NCBI RefSeq assembly: GCF_900112795.1
Contig: NZ_FONA01000011.1
Span: 93,201-157,200, forward strand
Direction of reading: 5' to 3'
From: Thermophagus xiamenensis
GTDB taxonomy: Bacteria; Bacteroidota; Bacteroidia; Bacteroidales; Marinilabiliaceae
Length of the DNA stretch: 64,000 nucleotides
Below are positions 8,063 to 16,975 of this stretch, one piece after another. Each line of letters starts with the position of its first letter. Position 1 is the first letter of the stretch. The notes below the pieces were generated by a model. It worked only from the letters and a program-made list of their open reading frames with translations. It was not told the origin of the DNA and searched no databases. The translations under genes were made by a program, and so were the position numbers.

Positions 8063-8191
8063 TCGTATATAATTTATTTAACTCATTGGCCGAATGGAAC
8101 TCGCATGGCTTAAAAAATTTATACATGTCCTTTTGTGGCAAAAAGTCGCCATGCTCGTTTCATCCGTATAAAATTTACTTATTTCATTGAT
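8060..8191 (-). repeat. GAGCATGG palindromic element, nearly complete copy
   Basis: On the minus strand this copy reads ATGAAACGAGCATGGC, GCCACAAAAG, CATGTATAAA, AAGCCATGCGAGTTCCATTC, then CCAATGAGTTAAATAAATTA and a final tatacgaATGAA. The two arms around the centre are inverted except for a three-base flip (CGA against GAG). The same order of blocks occurs at 52167 and 56578. Confidence 0.85.
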
Positions 8192-8197
8192 ATATTG

Positions 8198-8370
8198 ATT
8201 TTAATATTAGTAATTAGTGGTTAGTCATTAGTCACTAGTCAATTAACACTAATGACTATTGACTTATGACTAATCACTAACGACTATTGACTTCTTCTGC
8301 CTTTGTCGTTTATACATGTTCTCTTTGTGACAAATCTTTTTAGTCATGCTCGTTTCATTCAATGTACTTT
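8198..8370. repeat. TTAGTCATTAG-type repeats and a partial palindromic element
   Basis: Alternating copies of TTAGTCATTAGTCACTAGTC and its complement (CACTAATGACTATTGACT, CTAATCACTAACGACTATTG) cover 8205-8293. They are followed by TTCTTCTGCC and, on the minus strand, a shortened element: ATGAAACGAGCATGAC to CATGTATAAA (8307-8360). The same pairing of the two repeat types occurs near 56490. Confidence 0.7.
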
Positions 8371-8505
8371 ACTAATAAAAAGAATAGTTCTGAAATCTTA
8401 AGAACAAAAAATAAAGTAGTGTTTGGGAATGGTAGAATAATTGATTTATAAAAAAATTTGTAAGATAATTTGTTTTTGGGAGTCTAATATCCAGGAGGTG
8501 AAAAA

Positions 8506-9000
8506 GTGACTAAATCCGAATTTGAAAAAATATATAAATTATATTTTAGCCCGGTTTATAAATATTTGCTTAAACTTTGTAGAAACCAGCATATTGCAGA
8601 AGAAATAACCAGTCAAACATTTTTTAAAGCAATAAATAATATTGATAAGTTTGAAGGCAAATGCAATATTAATAGTTGGTTATGCCAAATTGGTAAAAAT
8701 ACTTATTATACCTATTTAAAAAAGAATAAAAGATTCGTAGAATTTGATTCTTTGACAAAAATAGAAGATATGAGTACAGATATTGAAGAACAGCTTGCCA
8801 CTTCTGAAATTTCTATGGAAATATTTAAAGCATTACACTTGATTGAAGAACCTTATAAAGAAGTGTTTAATCTGCGAGTCCTTGGTGGGTTAAGTTTTAA
8901 ACAAATTGCAGAAATTTATTCTAAAACTGAAAACTGGGCTTGTGTCACTTATCACCGTGCCAAAAACAAAATACAAATTATAATGGAGGGAAAGAAATGA
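8506..9000 (+). CDS. ECF-type RNA polymerase sigma factor
   Basis: A 164-residue extracytoplasmic-function sigma factor. Region 2 runs from FEKIYKLYFSPVYKYLLKLC to GKCNINSWLCQIGKNTYYTY, where it melts and reads the -10 element. Region 4 is EPYKEVFNLRVLGGLSFKQI with its helix-turn-helix for the -35. It starts with GTG at 8506, preceded by an almost ideal Shine-Dalgarno CCAGGAGGTG, unlike the neighbours. The stop overlaps the start of the anti-sigma gene (ATGA). Both the protein style and the SD resemble Firmicutes gene pairs, so acquisition by transfer is likely. Targets are unknown; such pairs usually autoregulate. Confidence 0.85.
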   Translation: MTKSEFEKIYKLYFSPVYKYLLKLCRNQHIAEEITSQTFFKAINNIDKFEGKCNINSWLCQIGKNTYYTYLKKNKRFVEFDSLTKIEDMSTDIEEQLATSEISMEIFKALHLIEEPYKEVFNLRVLGGLSFKQIAEIYSKTENWACVTYHRAKNKIQIIMEGKK

Positions 9001-9899
9001 AAATTTCATGTAGCGTTGTTCAAGATTTATTACCACTTTATGTTGAAAGGATGACTAGCGAAGAATCTAATTTGTTGATAGAAGACCACCTTACTGATTG
9101 TAATAAGTGTAGAAATATACTAAATTCACTTAAGACGAATATAATAAAAAGTAAACCAGATGCAGAGGCAAGTGTTCCGCTAAAATTTATTCAAAAAAAT
9201 ATCAAAAATCGACAAACCAAAGCTGTTGTCTTTGCTTCATTGATTGTATTTTTAGCAATGTTCGTGATATTTTCATATCTGACAAAACCAGATTATATTT
9301 CCTATAATGATAGCGGTATCACAATATCAAAAATAGAAAGTCAAGAAGTATATGCGAATTTTTCAGAAAATGTAACTTCTTATAGTACTATAAAATACAA
9401 TACCTCAGATAATCTGGTTGTAATGGAAATTAAGGCATGGACATCTGTTTGGGATAAATTGCTTAACAAATCAACCCCATCCGTTTTAATTTCGACTCCG
9501 GACTCAAAGGTTGATAGAGTTTATTATTGTGACTATTCAACGAAAGATGACAATATGATTGTTGTATATGGAATAGACCCGAATACAAATGGGGGTATAA
9601 CATCCTTGCCAAGAATCGTACTTGGGTACTATTTTATGATTGCGCTCATTGCTTCAATTATTGTTGGGGTTGTTTGGTTCTTGTTAAGAAAGAACCATAA
9701 AGCAGGTAATATTTGCAAGTATCTATTTTTTGTTCCGACGTCTTATTTGATTAGCCATATGTTACTTACCACAAGTTTTATTTCATTTTCGGCAACCAGA
9801 GATTTTGTTATGAATCTTATTGCTTCAATAGCAATTTATGGGATTAGTATTCTTGGAATATCATTGTTTAAGCAGTATAAGTTAGACAGAACAAAATGA
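8997..9899 (+). CDS. Zinc-finger anti-sigma factor, membrane-bound
   Basis: A 300-residue partner of the sigma factor. The N-terminus has the Firmicutes-style anti-sigma zinc finger: CSVVQDLLPLYVERMTSEES followed by IEDHLTDCNKCRNIL, with His-x3-Cys-x2-Cys. One membrane helix (VVFASLIVFLAMFVIFSYL) leads to an extracytoplasmic domain of about 110 residues, and three more helices close the protein. The zinc finger binds the sigma factor at the membrane until a signal is sensed outside. The start is the ATG at 8997, overlapping the sigma stop codon and preceded by GGAGGGAAAG; an earlier in-frame codon at 8940 lies inside the sigma gene and is unlikely. The whole pair is AT-rich. Confidence 0.8.
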   Translation: MKISCSVVQDLLPLYVERMTSEESNLLIEDHLTDCNKCRNILNSLKTNIIKSKPDAEASVPLKFIQKNIKNRQTKAVVFASLIVFLAMFVIFSYLTKPDYISYNDSGITISKIESQEVYANFSENVTSYSTIKYNTSDNLVVMEIKAWTSVWDKLLNKSTPSVLISTPDSKVDRVYYCDYSTKDDNMIVVYGIDPNTNGGITSLPRIVLGYYFMIALIASIIVGVVWFLLRKNHKAGNICKYLFFVPTSYLISHMLLTTSFISFSATRDFVMNLIASIAIYGISILGISLFKQYKLDRTK

Positions 9900-9939
9900 G
9901 CATAGGGTGAAAAAGAAAATCCTGTTTAATCAAAAGCCG

Positions 9940-10060
9940 GAAGTTTGAAATTTAATAACCACAGTGTTGCCTTCGAATTGAATCTTCGCTTAAACCCCAA
10001 TTTTTATCAATCCAAACGATACGCCCATGTCTACGTGATTTATAATCCACGCAGAAGAAA
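9940..10060. repeat. Dispersed repeat block (GTGTTGCCTT and AATCCACGCAG motifs)
   Basis: GAAGTTTGAAATTTAATAAC and GTGTTGCCTTCGAATTGAAT match 2430-2470. TTATAATCCACGCAGAAGAA (~10040) matches the arm of the hairpin at 10468-10494. An 82-codon open frame across this block has no coding character. Confidence 0.5.
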
Positions 10061-10111
10061 ATCTAATTCCGACACACACCAACCAAAAGTTTTTACTCAT
10101 AGCTTAGCCGC

Positions 10112-10465
10112 AAAAATTTTTCATAAGGCAGCCGGAATTTTTTTTTATAACCTACGCAAAATTTTTCATAAGCTATCAAAAAAAATTTGGTAGCCTTAAC
10201 GAAACTTTTCGGTAGCCTTAAGGAAATTTTTCCGTTAGGTTAACGAAACTTTTTGGCAGCCTTAACCAAAATTTTTCCCTAAGCCTTACGGAAATTTTTT
10301 CCGGTAGACTACAGGATTTTTTTTGCGTAAGGCAGAGAAAAAAATTTCCTTAAGGTTAGCCGGAATTTTTCCCCGTAACCTATCGGGAAAAATTTTTCAT
10401 AACCTATCAGAAATTTTTCCACCTAACCTACGCAGAATTTTTTCTCATAGCCTATGAAAAATTTA
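10112..10465. repeat. Degenerate A-tract repeat array, 16 units of about 23 bp
   Basis: Sixteen A-tract/T-tract cores (AAATTTTT variants) begin at 10112, 10136, 10158, 10178, 10202, 10224, 10246, 10268, 10292, 10316, 10338, 10364, 10388, 10411, 10436 and 10457. Spacing is 20-26 bp, 23 on average. Between them lie variants of GGTAGCCTTAACG, often palindromic (CCTTAAGG). Individual copies differ a lot, so this is an old array. No gene is visible. Confidence 0.8.
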
Positions 10466-10467
10466 CG

Positions 10468-10521
10468 TCTGCGTGGATTTGTAATCCACGCAGAAGAAAA
10501 GGTGTGGATTTGCAATCCACA
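10468..10521. repeat. Two adjacent GTGGATT hairpins
   Basis: The first has perfect 12-bp arms (TCTGCGTGGATT at 10468-10479 and its complement at 10483-10494) with a 3-nt loop. The second has 8-bp arms (TGTGGATT at 10503, complement to 10521), also with a 3-nt loop. The motif recurs at 5350-5368 and partly at 10600-10615. No T-run follows, so they are not ordinary terminators. Confidence 0.8.
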
Positions 10522-10818
10522 TTGAAAAATTGGCCAATCCAACGCGGACATTATCGAAAGGTTTAAATGAAAATTAAGCTTAATCGAGTATAAGGTCGGG
10601 ATTACAAATCCACAACGACAAGGGAAACCCTTGTGGCTGTTGTCGTAAAAGAATTTGGCGGTAATCCGGAATTGATAAACAAAGCTTACTTCAGATAATT
10701 TTCAATTCCTTGATTTGGACATAGCAAAATATCGTAACCATTGGTATCTTTCTACCACCCCTAATTAAAAATCCACAACGATGGGGTTAGAAAATTTACA
10801 TTGACGTGAAATATCTTC
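10522..10818. other. Intergenic with degenerate repeats
   Basis: Contains GGTCGGGATTACAAATCCAC (~10597) and AAATCCACAACGATGGGG (~10770), degenerate copies of the hairpin family. A short open frame ending VAVVVKEFGGNPELINKAYF (~10630-10697) looks faintly coding but matches nothing I know. No complete gene seen. Confidence 0.4.
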
Positions 10819-11139
10819 TCACCAACGGTAGGACATTAAATCTCTTTCAAGCTCAATTATTAATTTTGCAATCTCATCACATTCTTTTTCTGATAATTTT
10901 TTTAAAGTATTTTCCACTCGGCCCTTTATGACATCATTATTTGAATTTAATGTTGGTTCTTCTGAATTAAGTCGGTTAAATAATTCATTCCACTTTGGTT
11001 TTAAATCATCAGGAAAATCATTTTCATTTAGCGGATTAAGTATAATAAAAGCCTCCCAAATTTTTTGTTTAATATTTCTTTTCCCTTTTAACTTTCGTAC
11101 GGCAGAATTAAATTTTTCTTTAGCGTAAGTTCCTTTCAT
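10819..11139 (-). CDS. Small unknown helical protein
   Basis: I do not recognise this 106-residue protein. It is basic at the N-terminus (GTYAKEKFNSAVRKLKGKRN) and acidic-helical later (LKKLSEKECDEIAKLIIELE), with PLNENDFPDDLKPKWNELFN between. There is no signal peptide and no membrane segment, so it is probably cytoplasmic. The ATG at 11139 gives a good start. It lies 36 bp after the nucleoside kinase gene on the same strand and may be read through from it. Codon use and the balanced charge pattern support a real gene. Confidence 0.6.
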   Translation of the reverse strand: MKGTYAKEKFNSAVRKLKGKRNIKQKIWEAFIILNPLNENDFPDDLKPKWNELFNRLNSEEPTLNSNNDVIKGRVENTLKKLSEKECDEIAKLIIELERDLMSYRW

Positions 11140-11175
11140 ATTTTTAACTTTTTGCTTTTAAATTATTAAGTAATC

Positions 11176-12843
11176 CTAATAACTAAAACTACTCCCACCC
11201 AGGAATTCGCGCAGGATGGATGTGGGCGGAATTTCTCTTTGCTGAATGGGTTTAAAGTACCGGAAAAACTTTAGCAACCGGTTGGCTTCGGAATATTCGG
11301 GTTGGTTGGGTTGAACCTCGAGCAGGATGGGTTCGGCATAAGGCTTAAGGACGGCCAGTTCGTAGAGGAGGGCCGAGTTAAACATGACATCGGCCTCTTC
11401 CTGAAAGGGGAATATGTGTTTGTCTTCGCCGCGGCGTACACTGTCCCATCGCGAAATGGTTTCCTGTGCCGAATAGCTACGGTAACGATAATCGCGTATT
11501 ATGCGTCGAATTAGTCGGTTGTCGGTAGTTGGGATTCTTGTTTGGTCGTCAATATTAATGTTGGTGAGGGCCGACACATAAATTTTAAATTTGGCACTAT
11601 TTTCAATAGAGTGAGTGAGTTTAGGGTTCAAAGCATGGATGCCTTCCACAATGAGGATGTTATCCTTTTGCATTTTAAGGGTTTCACCGGTAAAGATTCG
11701 TTTTCCGGTTTCAAAAAGGAATTTGGGTAGTTCCACTTCTTGTCCGTTGAGGAGTTGTTGCAGATGTTGGTTAAAGAGTTCCAGGTCGAGGGCTTCCAGG
11801 GCTTCGAAGTCGTATTCGCCGTTTTCATCGCGAGGTGTTTTTTCACGATCCACAAAATAGTTGTCGAGTGACAGGTTGAGAGGAGTAATGCCATTGACCA
11901 GCAGTTGTATGGCCAGTCGTTTACTGAAGGTGGTCTTACCGCTGGAAGAGGGGCCACTGATGAGAACGAGGCGCACCTTATCTTTACGTGCGGTGATAGC
12001 ATCGGCAATTTGAGCAATTTTTTTCTCATGGAGGGCTTCGCTTACTTTAATGAGTCGTTCGGCCTTTCCTTGTGTGGTGGCATTATTGAGGTCGCTGATG
12101 TTAGTAACGTTCAGAATTTGGTTCCATTGACTGAATTCCCGGAATATTTCAAACATCTTTTTTTGCTCTACCAGCTCTTGCACAGCATTGGGATTGTCCT
12201 TTCCGGGAATTTGAAGTAGCATCCCATTGTAATATTTGTTTAAATCAAAAACTTTAAGGTAGCCGGTGGATGGGGGTAGAGTACCGTAAAACTTGCCAAC
12301 ATGCCCTTTCAGTGTGTAATAAGTGGTGTAATATTTTCCGCGGTGTCGCAGAAGGTCTACTTTATCATGTAATCGGTGTTGTTTAAAAAGTTCGATGACA
12401 TCATCGGTTTCGTCTCTGTGTCTAACTATGGGAATATCTTCCTCAACCAGTTGTTGCATTTTTTTGCGAAGGGCAATGACATCTTCACAGGATATAGGTC
12501 CCGGGATATCATGTAATTCACAATAGAAGCCTTTACTAACCGAATGGTCGACTCTGAGTCGTGCACCGGGGAAAAGCTCACGGGCAGCGGCATAAAGTAA
12601 AAAGAATAGCCCGCGGGTATATATTCTCATTCCATCTTTATGGGTGATATCAATAAATTCAATGGTTTTGGGATTATATATTTCGAAAGAGAGTTCCCGC
12701 ACCTGATTATTTACCATTGCCCCTAAAATGGGATAAGGCAACCGGATATTCTTTTGTTCGGCTATTTCCTGTAAGGTAGAACCTCTTTCAACGCAGTAAG
12801 CCTGGCGGGTATTAATGCATTTTATCCGTACTTCTTTCTTCAT
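11176..12843 (-). CDS. Nucleoside kinase with N-terminal TGS and ThrRS-like domains
   Basis: A 555-residue fusion found in Bacteroidota and Clostridia. Residues ~1-65 form a TGS-like domain (VRIKCINTRQAYCVERGSTL). Residues ~70-200 resemble the second additional domain of threonyl-tRNA synthetase. The C-terminal half is a uridine kinase/phosphoribulokinase-type P-loop kinase: Walker A GPSSSGKTTF, LDNYFVDREKTP, and IVEGIHALNPKL. The kinase part should phosphorylate uridine or cytidine, feeding pyrimidine salvage, although substrate specificity cannot be read from sequence. The role of the synthetase-like half is unknown. ATG start at 12843. It lies downstream of uvrA on the same strand with a 102-bp gap. 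Confidence 0.9.
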   Translation of the reverse strand: MKKEVRIKCINTRQAYCVERGSTLQEIAEQKNIRLPYPILGAMVNNQVRELSFEIYNPKTIEFIDITHKDGMRIYTRGLFFLLYAAARELFPGARLRVDHSVSKGFYCELHDIPGPISCEDVIALRKKMQQLVEEDIPIVRHRDETDDVIELFKQHRLHDKVDLLRHRGKYYTTYYTLKGHVGKFYGTLPPSTGYLKVFDLNKYYNGMLLQIPGKDNPNAVQELVEQKKMFEIFREFSQWNQILNVTNISDLNNATTQGKAERLIKVSEALHEKKIAQIADAITARKDKVRLVLISGPSSSGKTTFSKRLAIQLLVNGITPLNLSLDNYFVDREKTPRDENGEYDFEALEALDLELFNQHLQQLLNGQEVELPKFLFETGKRIFTGETLKMQKDNILIVEGIHALNPKLTHSIENSAKFKIYVSALTNINIDDQTRIPTTDNRLIRRIIRDYRYRSYSAQETISRWDSVRRGEDKHIFPFQEEADVMFNSALLYELAVLKPYAEPILLEVQPNQPEYSEANRLLKFFRYFKPIQQREIPPTSILREFLGGSSFSY

Positions 12844-12945
12844 TCCTTTAACAATTAACGGGATTACTCAATATTTAAACAGTTTGGCATAATTCATGCC
12901 AAACCGGGAAAAATGTACGGATTAAGATAGCCAAAAAAAAGGGAA

Positions 12946-15801
12946 TTACAAGCCTTCCATTTTGAGAAATCGGCCGGTATAGCTTTGCGGGCAGTCAGCC
13001 ACTTCTTCCGGTGTTCCGCAGCAAACGAGCTGTCCACCCTGCGAGCCACCTTCCGGGCCAATGTCGATAATATAGTCGGCAGTTTTGATGACATCCAGGT
13101 TATGCTCAATCATAATGACTGTATTGCCTTTTGAAATGAGCTTATTTAGTACATCCAGAAGGACTCTGATATCTTCAAAGTGAAGGCCTGTGGTGGGTTC
13201 GTCCAGCAGATAAACGGTTTTCCCGGTATCTTTTTTAGACAATTCGGAAGCCAGTTTTACCCGTTGCGATTCTCCGCCCGAAAGGGTAGTGGAAGGTTGT
13301 CCCAGCTTAATATAGCCGAGCCCTACTTCCTGCAATATTTTTAATCGGTGGACCAGCGAAGGGATATGCTCAAAAAATTCCACCGCCTGATTGATGGTCA
13401 TGTTTAAGACGTCGCTGATGGATTTGCCTTTATACCTTACTTCCAGGGTTTCGCGGTTGTAGCGTTTGCCATGGCACTCGGGACACTCGACCATGACGTC
13501 GGGTAAGAAATTCATCTCAATCACCTGTACACCGGCACCTTTACAAGTTTCACACCGTCCACCTTTGACGTTGAAAGAGAACCGTCCCGGCTTGTAAGCC
13601 CGTATTTTGGCTTCGGGCAATTCGGCAAAGAGTTTCCGGATATCATCAAATAATTTGGTATAGGTAGCCGGATTGGAGCGAGGTGTTCGTCCCAGGGGCG
13701 ATTGGTCAACGTTAACTACCTTGTCGATGTATTCGAGTCCTTTAACGGATTTATAGGGTAGAGGATCTTTAACGGATTTATAAATGTACTGGTTGAGAAT
13801 GGGATACAGTGTTTCGTTTATCAAGGTGGATTTGCCGCTTCCCGACACACCGGTAACACATATGAAGGTGCCGAGTGGGAATTCGACATCGATATTTTTG
13901 AGGTTATTACCCTGAGCACCTTTAATTATTAATTTGTGTCCGTTACCTTTTCTACGTTCAGTCGGTACGGGAATTTTTTTCTTACCCTTGAGGTAACTGG
14001 CCGTAAGTGTTTTTGATTTAAGGATTTCTTCGGGTGAACCCTGGGCCACCACTTCACCGCCGTGTCGTCCGGCATAGGGGCCCATATCGATAATATGGTC
14101 AGCGGCCAGCATCATATCGCGATCGTGCTCAACAACCAGTACCGAGTTGCCGGTATCGCGCAGTTGTTTCAGAGAGTTAATAAGCCGGTGATTATCGCGT
14201 TGATGAAGCCCGATGCTGGGTTCATCGAGGATATAGAGTACATTGACCAGCTGAGAGCCAATCTGGGTAGCCAGTCGAATGCGCTGGCTTTCTCCACCCG
14301 ACAGAGACATGGTGCTTCTGTTTAGGGTAAGATAGTCCAGTCCTACGTCTAGCATAAATCCCAGTCTGGCTCTGATCTCTTTTAAAATCTCTTTGGCAAT
14401 GGTTCTTTGTTTGGGCGATAACCGGTCTTCCAGTCCTTCGCACCATTGATAAAGCTCTTTCAGATCCATATTGCTAACCTGAGCAATGTTTTTGCCGTCG
14501 ATAAGGAAATGAAGAGCTTCTTTATTTAGTCTCTGTCCGTTACATTCGGGGCAAGTGGTCTTTCGGATAAACTGGTTGGCCCACTTTCTGGCTTTTTGAG
14601 AGGTGTCGTTATGTTGCTGGTTCTGGATATAGCTGATAATTCCATCAAAACTAAGGGTGTAATTGGATGATGTTCCTAAAGGAGTGTCTTTCAGCCGTAA
14701 AGGTTCAGTTGTTCCGTGCAGTATTTCGTCCAGTCCTTCTTCCGGAATGTTTTTGATGGGGGTTTTAAGCTTAAAGCCATGTTTGTGTGCGATGGCTTCC
14801 AGTTGCCAAAAAATGAGGTTGTTTTTGTATCGTCCCAAAGGAACAATACCGCCCGAATAAATCGATTTAGATTTGTCGGGAATGATTTTTTCGATATCGG
14901 TTTCTTCGATATATCCCAATCCTTTACATTTTGAGCAAGCCCCTTGTGGCGAGTTGAATGAAAAATTATGGGGCGCCGGTTCATTATAGGAAATACCGGT
15001 TGTGGGACACATTAACTGTCGGCTGAAGTAGCGGGGAGTGTCAGCATCTTTTTCTAGTACCATCATTACATTTTTCCCCTGCTTCATGGCCAAGGCGACA
15101 GAGTCTTCCAACCGTTTCCGGTCCTTTGAGGTAATTTTTAGTTTATCAATGACTACTTCAATGAAGTGGTTTTTATAACGGTCAACCTTCATGCCGGGGC
15201 GTACTTCTCTCATTTCTCCGTCTACCCGAACATTAAGAAATCCCTTTTTTCGGATTTGCTCAAACAACTCTTTGTAATGGCCTTTACGCCCTTTCACCAG
15301 TGGTGCCAGGATGTAGACATTTTTCCGGTCAAATTGAGAGAAAATAAGGTCTATAATTTCACGGTCGGTATATTTCACCATTTTTTCACCCGTTTTGTAG
15401 GAGATAGCCTCACCGGCACGGGCATAGAGAAGTCGAAAAAAGTCGTATACTTCGGTGGTGGTACCTACCGTGGACCTGGGATTTTTGCCGGTGGTTTTTT
15501 GTTCGATGGAAATCACAGGACTTAACCCAGTGATTTTATCGACATCCGGTCGTTCCAATCCACCCAGAAATTGTCTGGCATAGGCCGAGAAGGTTTCTAT
15601 ATAGCGTCGTTGTCCTTCGGCATATATGGTGTCAAAGGCGAGAGATGATTTTCCGCTACCACTGAGTCCGGTGACAACAACCAGTTGGTTGCGCGGAATG
15701 GCAATGTCAATGTTTTGCAAGTTATGCACCCGTGCTCCTAATACCTCTATCTTATCAAAGTCTTTTTCTACGGGTGTGGCTACGTTATTTAATGTCTTCA
15801 C
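12946..15801 (-). CDS. uvrA: Excinuclease ABC subunit A
   Basis: The damage-recognition ATPase of nucleotide excision repair; with UvrB it scans DNA and hands over the lesion. Two ABC modules are complete: Walker A GLSGSGKSSL and GVSGSGKSTL, signatures LSGGESQRIRLA and LSGGESQRVKLA. The C-terminal zinc motif is C-x2-C (GGRCETCKGAG, VECPECHG). In the first zinc region one cysteine pair reads CPTTG instead of CPxCG, while ACSKCKG is intact. I place the start at the GTG at 15801, because a promoter (15823-15852) ends just upstream; an upstream GTG at 15849 lies inside that promoter. This gives 951 residues, normal for UvrA. Confidence 0.95.
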   Translation of the reverse strand: MKTLNNVATPVEKDFDKIEVLGARVHNLQNIDIAIPRNQLVVVTGLSGSGKSSLAFDTIYAEGQRRYIETFSAYARQFLGGLERPDVDKITGLSPVISIEQKTTGKNPRSTVGTTTEVYDFFRLLYARAGEAISYKTGEKMVKYTDREIIDLIFSQFDRKNVYILAPLVKGRKGHYKELFEQIRKKGFLNVRVDGEMREVRPGMKVDRYKNHFIEVVIDKLKITSKDRKRLEDSVALAMKQGKNVMMVLEKDADTPRYFSRQLMCPTTGISYNEPAPHNFSFNSPQGACSKCKGLGYIEETDIEKIIPDKSKSIYSGGIVPLGRYKNNLIFWQLEAIAHKHGFKLKTPIKNIPEEGLDEILHGTTEPLRLKDTPLGTSSNYTLSFDGIISYIQNQQHNDTSQKARKWANQFIRKTTCPECNGQRLNKEALHFLIDGKNIAQVSNMDLKELYQWCEGLEDRLSPKQRTIAKEILKEIRARLGFMLDVGLDYLTLNRSTMSLSGGESQRIRLATQIGSQLVNVLYILDEPSIGLHQRDNHRLINSLKQLRDTGNSVLVVEHDRDMMLAADHIIDMGPYAGRHGGEVVAQGSPEEILKSKTLTASYLKGKKKIPVPTERRKGNGHKLIIKGAQGNNLKNIDVEFPLGTFICVTGVSGSGKSTLINETLYPILNQYIYKSVKDPLPYKSVKGLEYIDKVVNVDQSPLGRTPRSNPATYTKLFDDIRKLFAELPEAKIRAYKPGRFSFNVKGGRCETCKGAGVQVIEMNFLPDVMVECPECHGKRYNRETLEVRYKGKSISDVLNMTINQAVEFFEHIPSLVHRLKILQEVGLGYIKLGQPSTTLSGGESQRVKLASELSKKDTGKTVYLLDEPTTGLHFEDIRVLLDVLNKLISKGNTVIMIEHNLDVIKTADYIIDIGPEGGSQGGQLVCCGTPEEVADCPQSYTGRFLKMEGL

Positions 15802-15822
15802 TGATTTTATTTTTGAAACCTT

Positions 15823-15852
15823 CAAAATTAGTAAAAGAAATCTTGCCACAAA
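15823..15852 (-). promoter_or_regulatory. Bacteroidota-type promoter for uvrA
   Basis: On the minus strand TTTTG, 18-bp spacer, then TAATTTTG (15830-15823), fitting TTTG/TAnnTTTG. Transcription would begin near 15816 and fixes the GTG at 15801 as start. No SOS-box-like palindrome is seen. Confidence 0.65.
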
Positions 15853-15930
15853 AGAATCCTTTCTTTCGGTCGTGCAGGAAAATGCTTCAGGACCAAAAGA
15901 ATCAGGCTTAAGAGGTATTAAATAAATTTG

Positions 15931-16932
15931 TTATTCGACGCGTGGTGGCGCCTGAGTTGGTGAAGATTTTTCAATAATTGCAAAAGTAGGGTCTTTGGGA
16001 ATTTTAATGTGATAAGTTTTTCTGCGGGAATTGGTTAGTTTGATGTCCCTCAGCCACGGATTTAAATCTTTTAGCTCTTTATAGGAAATGCCATATGATT
16101 TGGCGAAGTCGGCAAAATTGCTAATTGAAGAGTCGACTTCAACAATAAAGGTTTCCGGCATGTGATAAAGGTCTTCTGCTCGAACGTGAAAGCCATATTT
16201 TTGAGGGTTTTCAAGAATTTCTTTAATGGCAATAATCCTGAAAACATACCTTCCGGTTTCTTCGTTGAGGAGCAAGTCGTAATAGTTATCTGCCTTTTGC
16301 CGATTCATTTGTTTCAGAACGTGGGATCTTCCGGCATTGTAGGCAGCTGCGGCAAGTGTCCATGAGCCAAACTTTTCATAGCTTTTTTTCAAGTATTTGC
16401 AAGCTGCTACTGTGGCTTTTTCCAGATGGTAACGTTCGTCCACTTCGTTGTTTACCTCTAACCCAAAATCGGTAGCAGCACTACGCACAAATTGCCAGGG
16501 GCCTACCGCACCCGAAGGTGATGTGGCGCGCATGATAAGGCCGCTCTCGGCAAGCGCCAGATATTTGAAATCGTCGGGAACGCCTTCTTCTTTTAAAATA
16601 GGTTCTATGATAGGAAAATATTTGGCAGCCCTTTTAATAAAGAGCAAAGTTTGCGATTGCCAATAGGTATTGACCAACAGTTCACGATCCAGGCTTTCTC
16701 GAACGTATGACCGCTCTATGGGAACAGGTTCACCTGCAAAAGTGGGATGCTCAGGTACCGGAAGTGAAAAAATATTGTATTCTTTTTGAAAAAGTTCAAT
16801 ATGAGATGGTTCTGTTTCAACTTCCTCCGGGCTGGAAGAATAAGTTAACAAGCTCCACAATACGGCACTAATGCCAAAAAAAAGTATTCCCGAAAAAAAT
16901 TTTAATAGCCTTGATTGTTGTCTGGTTGTCAT
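15931..16932 (-). CDS. Lytic murein transglycosylase, SLT type
   Basis: A 333-residue periplasmic or membrane-anchored enzyme that cleaves peptidoglycan glycan strands to 1,6-anhydro ends. An N-terminal membrane anchor or signal (LLKFFSGILFFGISAVLWSL) precedes the SLT domain. That domain has the catalytic Glu in YLALAESGL, followed by SGAVGPWQFVRSAA and LAAAAYNAGRSHV, the standard GH23 motifs. The C-terminal ~70 residues (ISNFADFAKSYGISYKELKD) look like one degenerate LysM-type module, fewer than in MltD. ATG start at 16932 behind a good promoter at 16976-17005. It is a single-gene unit. Confidence 0.9.
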   Translation of the reverse strand: MTTRQQSRLLKFFSGILFFGISAVLWSLLTYSSSPEEVETEPSHIELFQKEYNIFSLPVPEHPTFAGEPVPIERSYVRESLDRELLVNTYWQSQTLLFIKRAAKYFPIIEPILKEEGVPDDFKYLALAESGLIMRATSPSGAVGPWQFVRSAATDFGLEVNNEVDERYHLEKATVAACKYLKKSYEKFGSWTLAAAAYNAGRSHVLKQMNRQKADNYYDLLLNEETGRYVFRIIAIKEILENPQKYGFHVRAEDLYHMPETFIVEVDSSISNFADFAKSYGISYKELKDLNPWLRDIKLTNSRRKTYHIKIPKDPTFAIIEKSSPTQAPPRVE

Positions 16933-16975
16933 GGTTTCTCCCCTTCGAATCGTTGCTGACTGATCAGTAGTTCTA

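Noticed and set aside
9945..10193. 82-codon plus-strand frame
   Set aside because: Lies across dispersed repeats and the A-tract array; composition follows the repeats.
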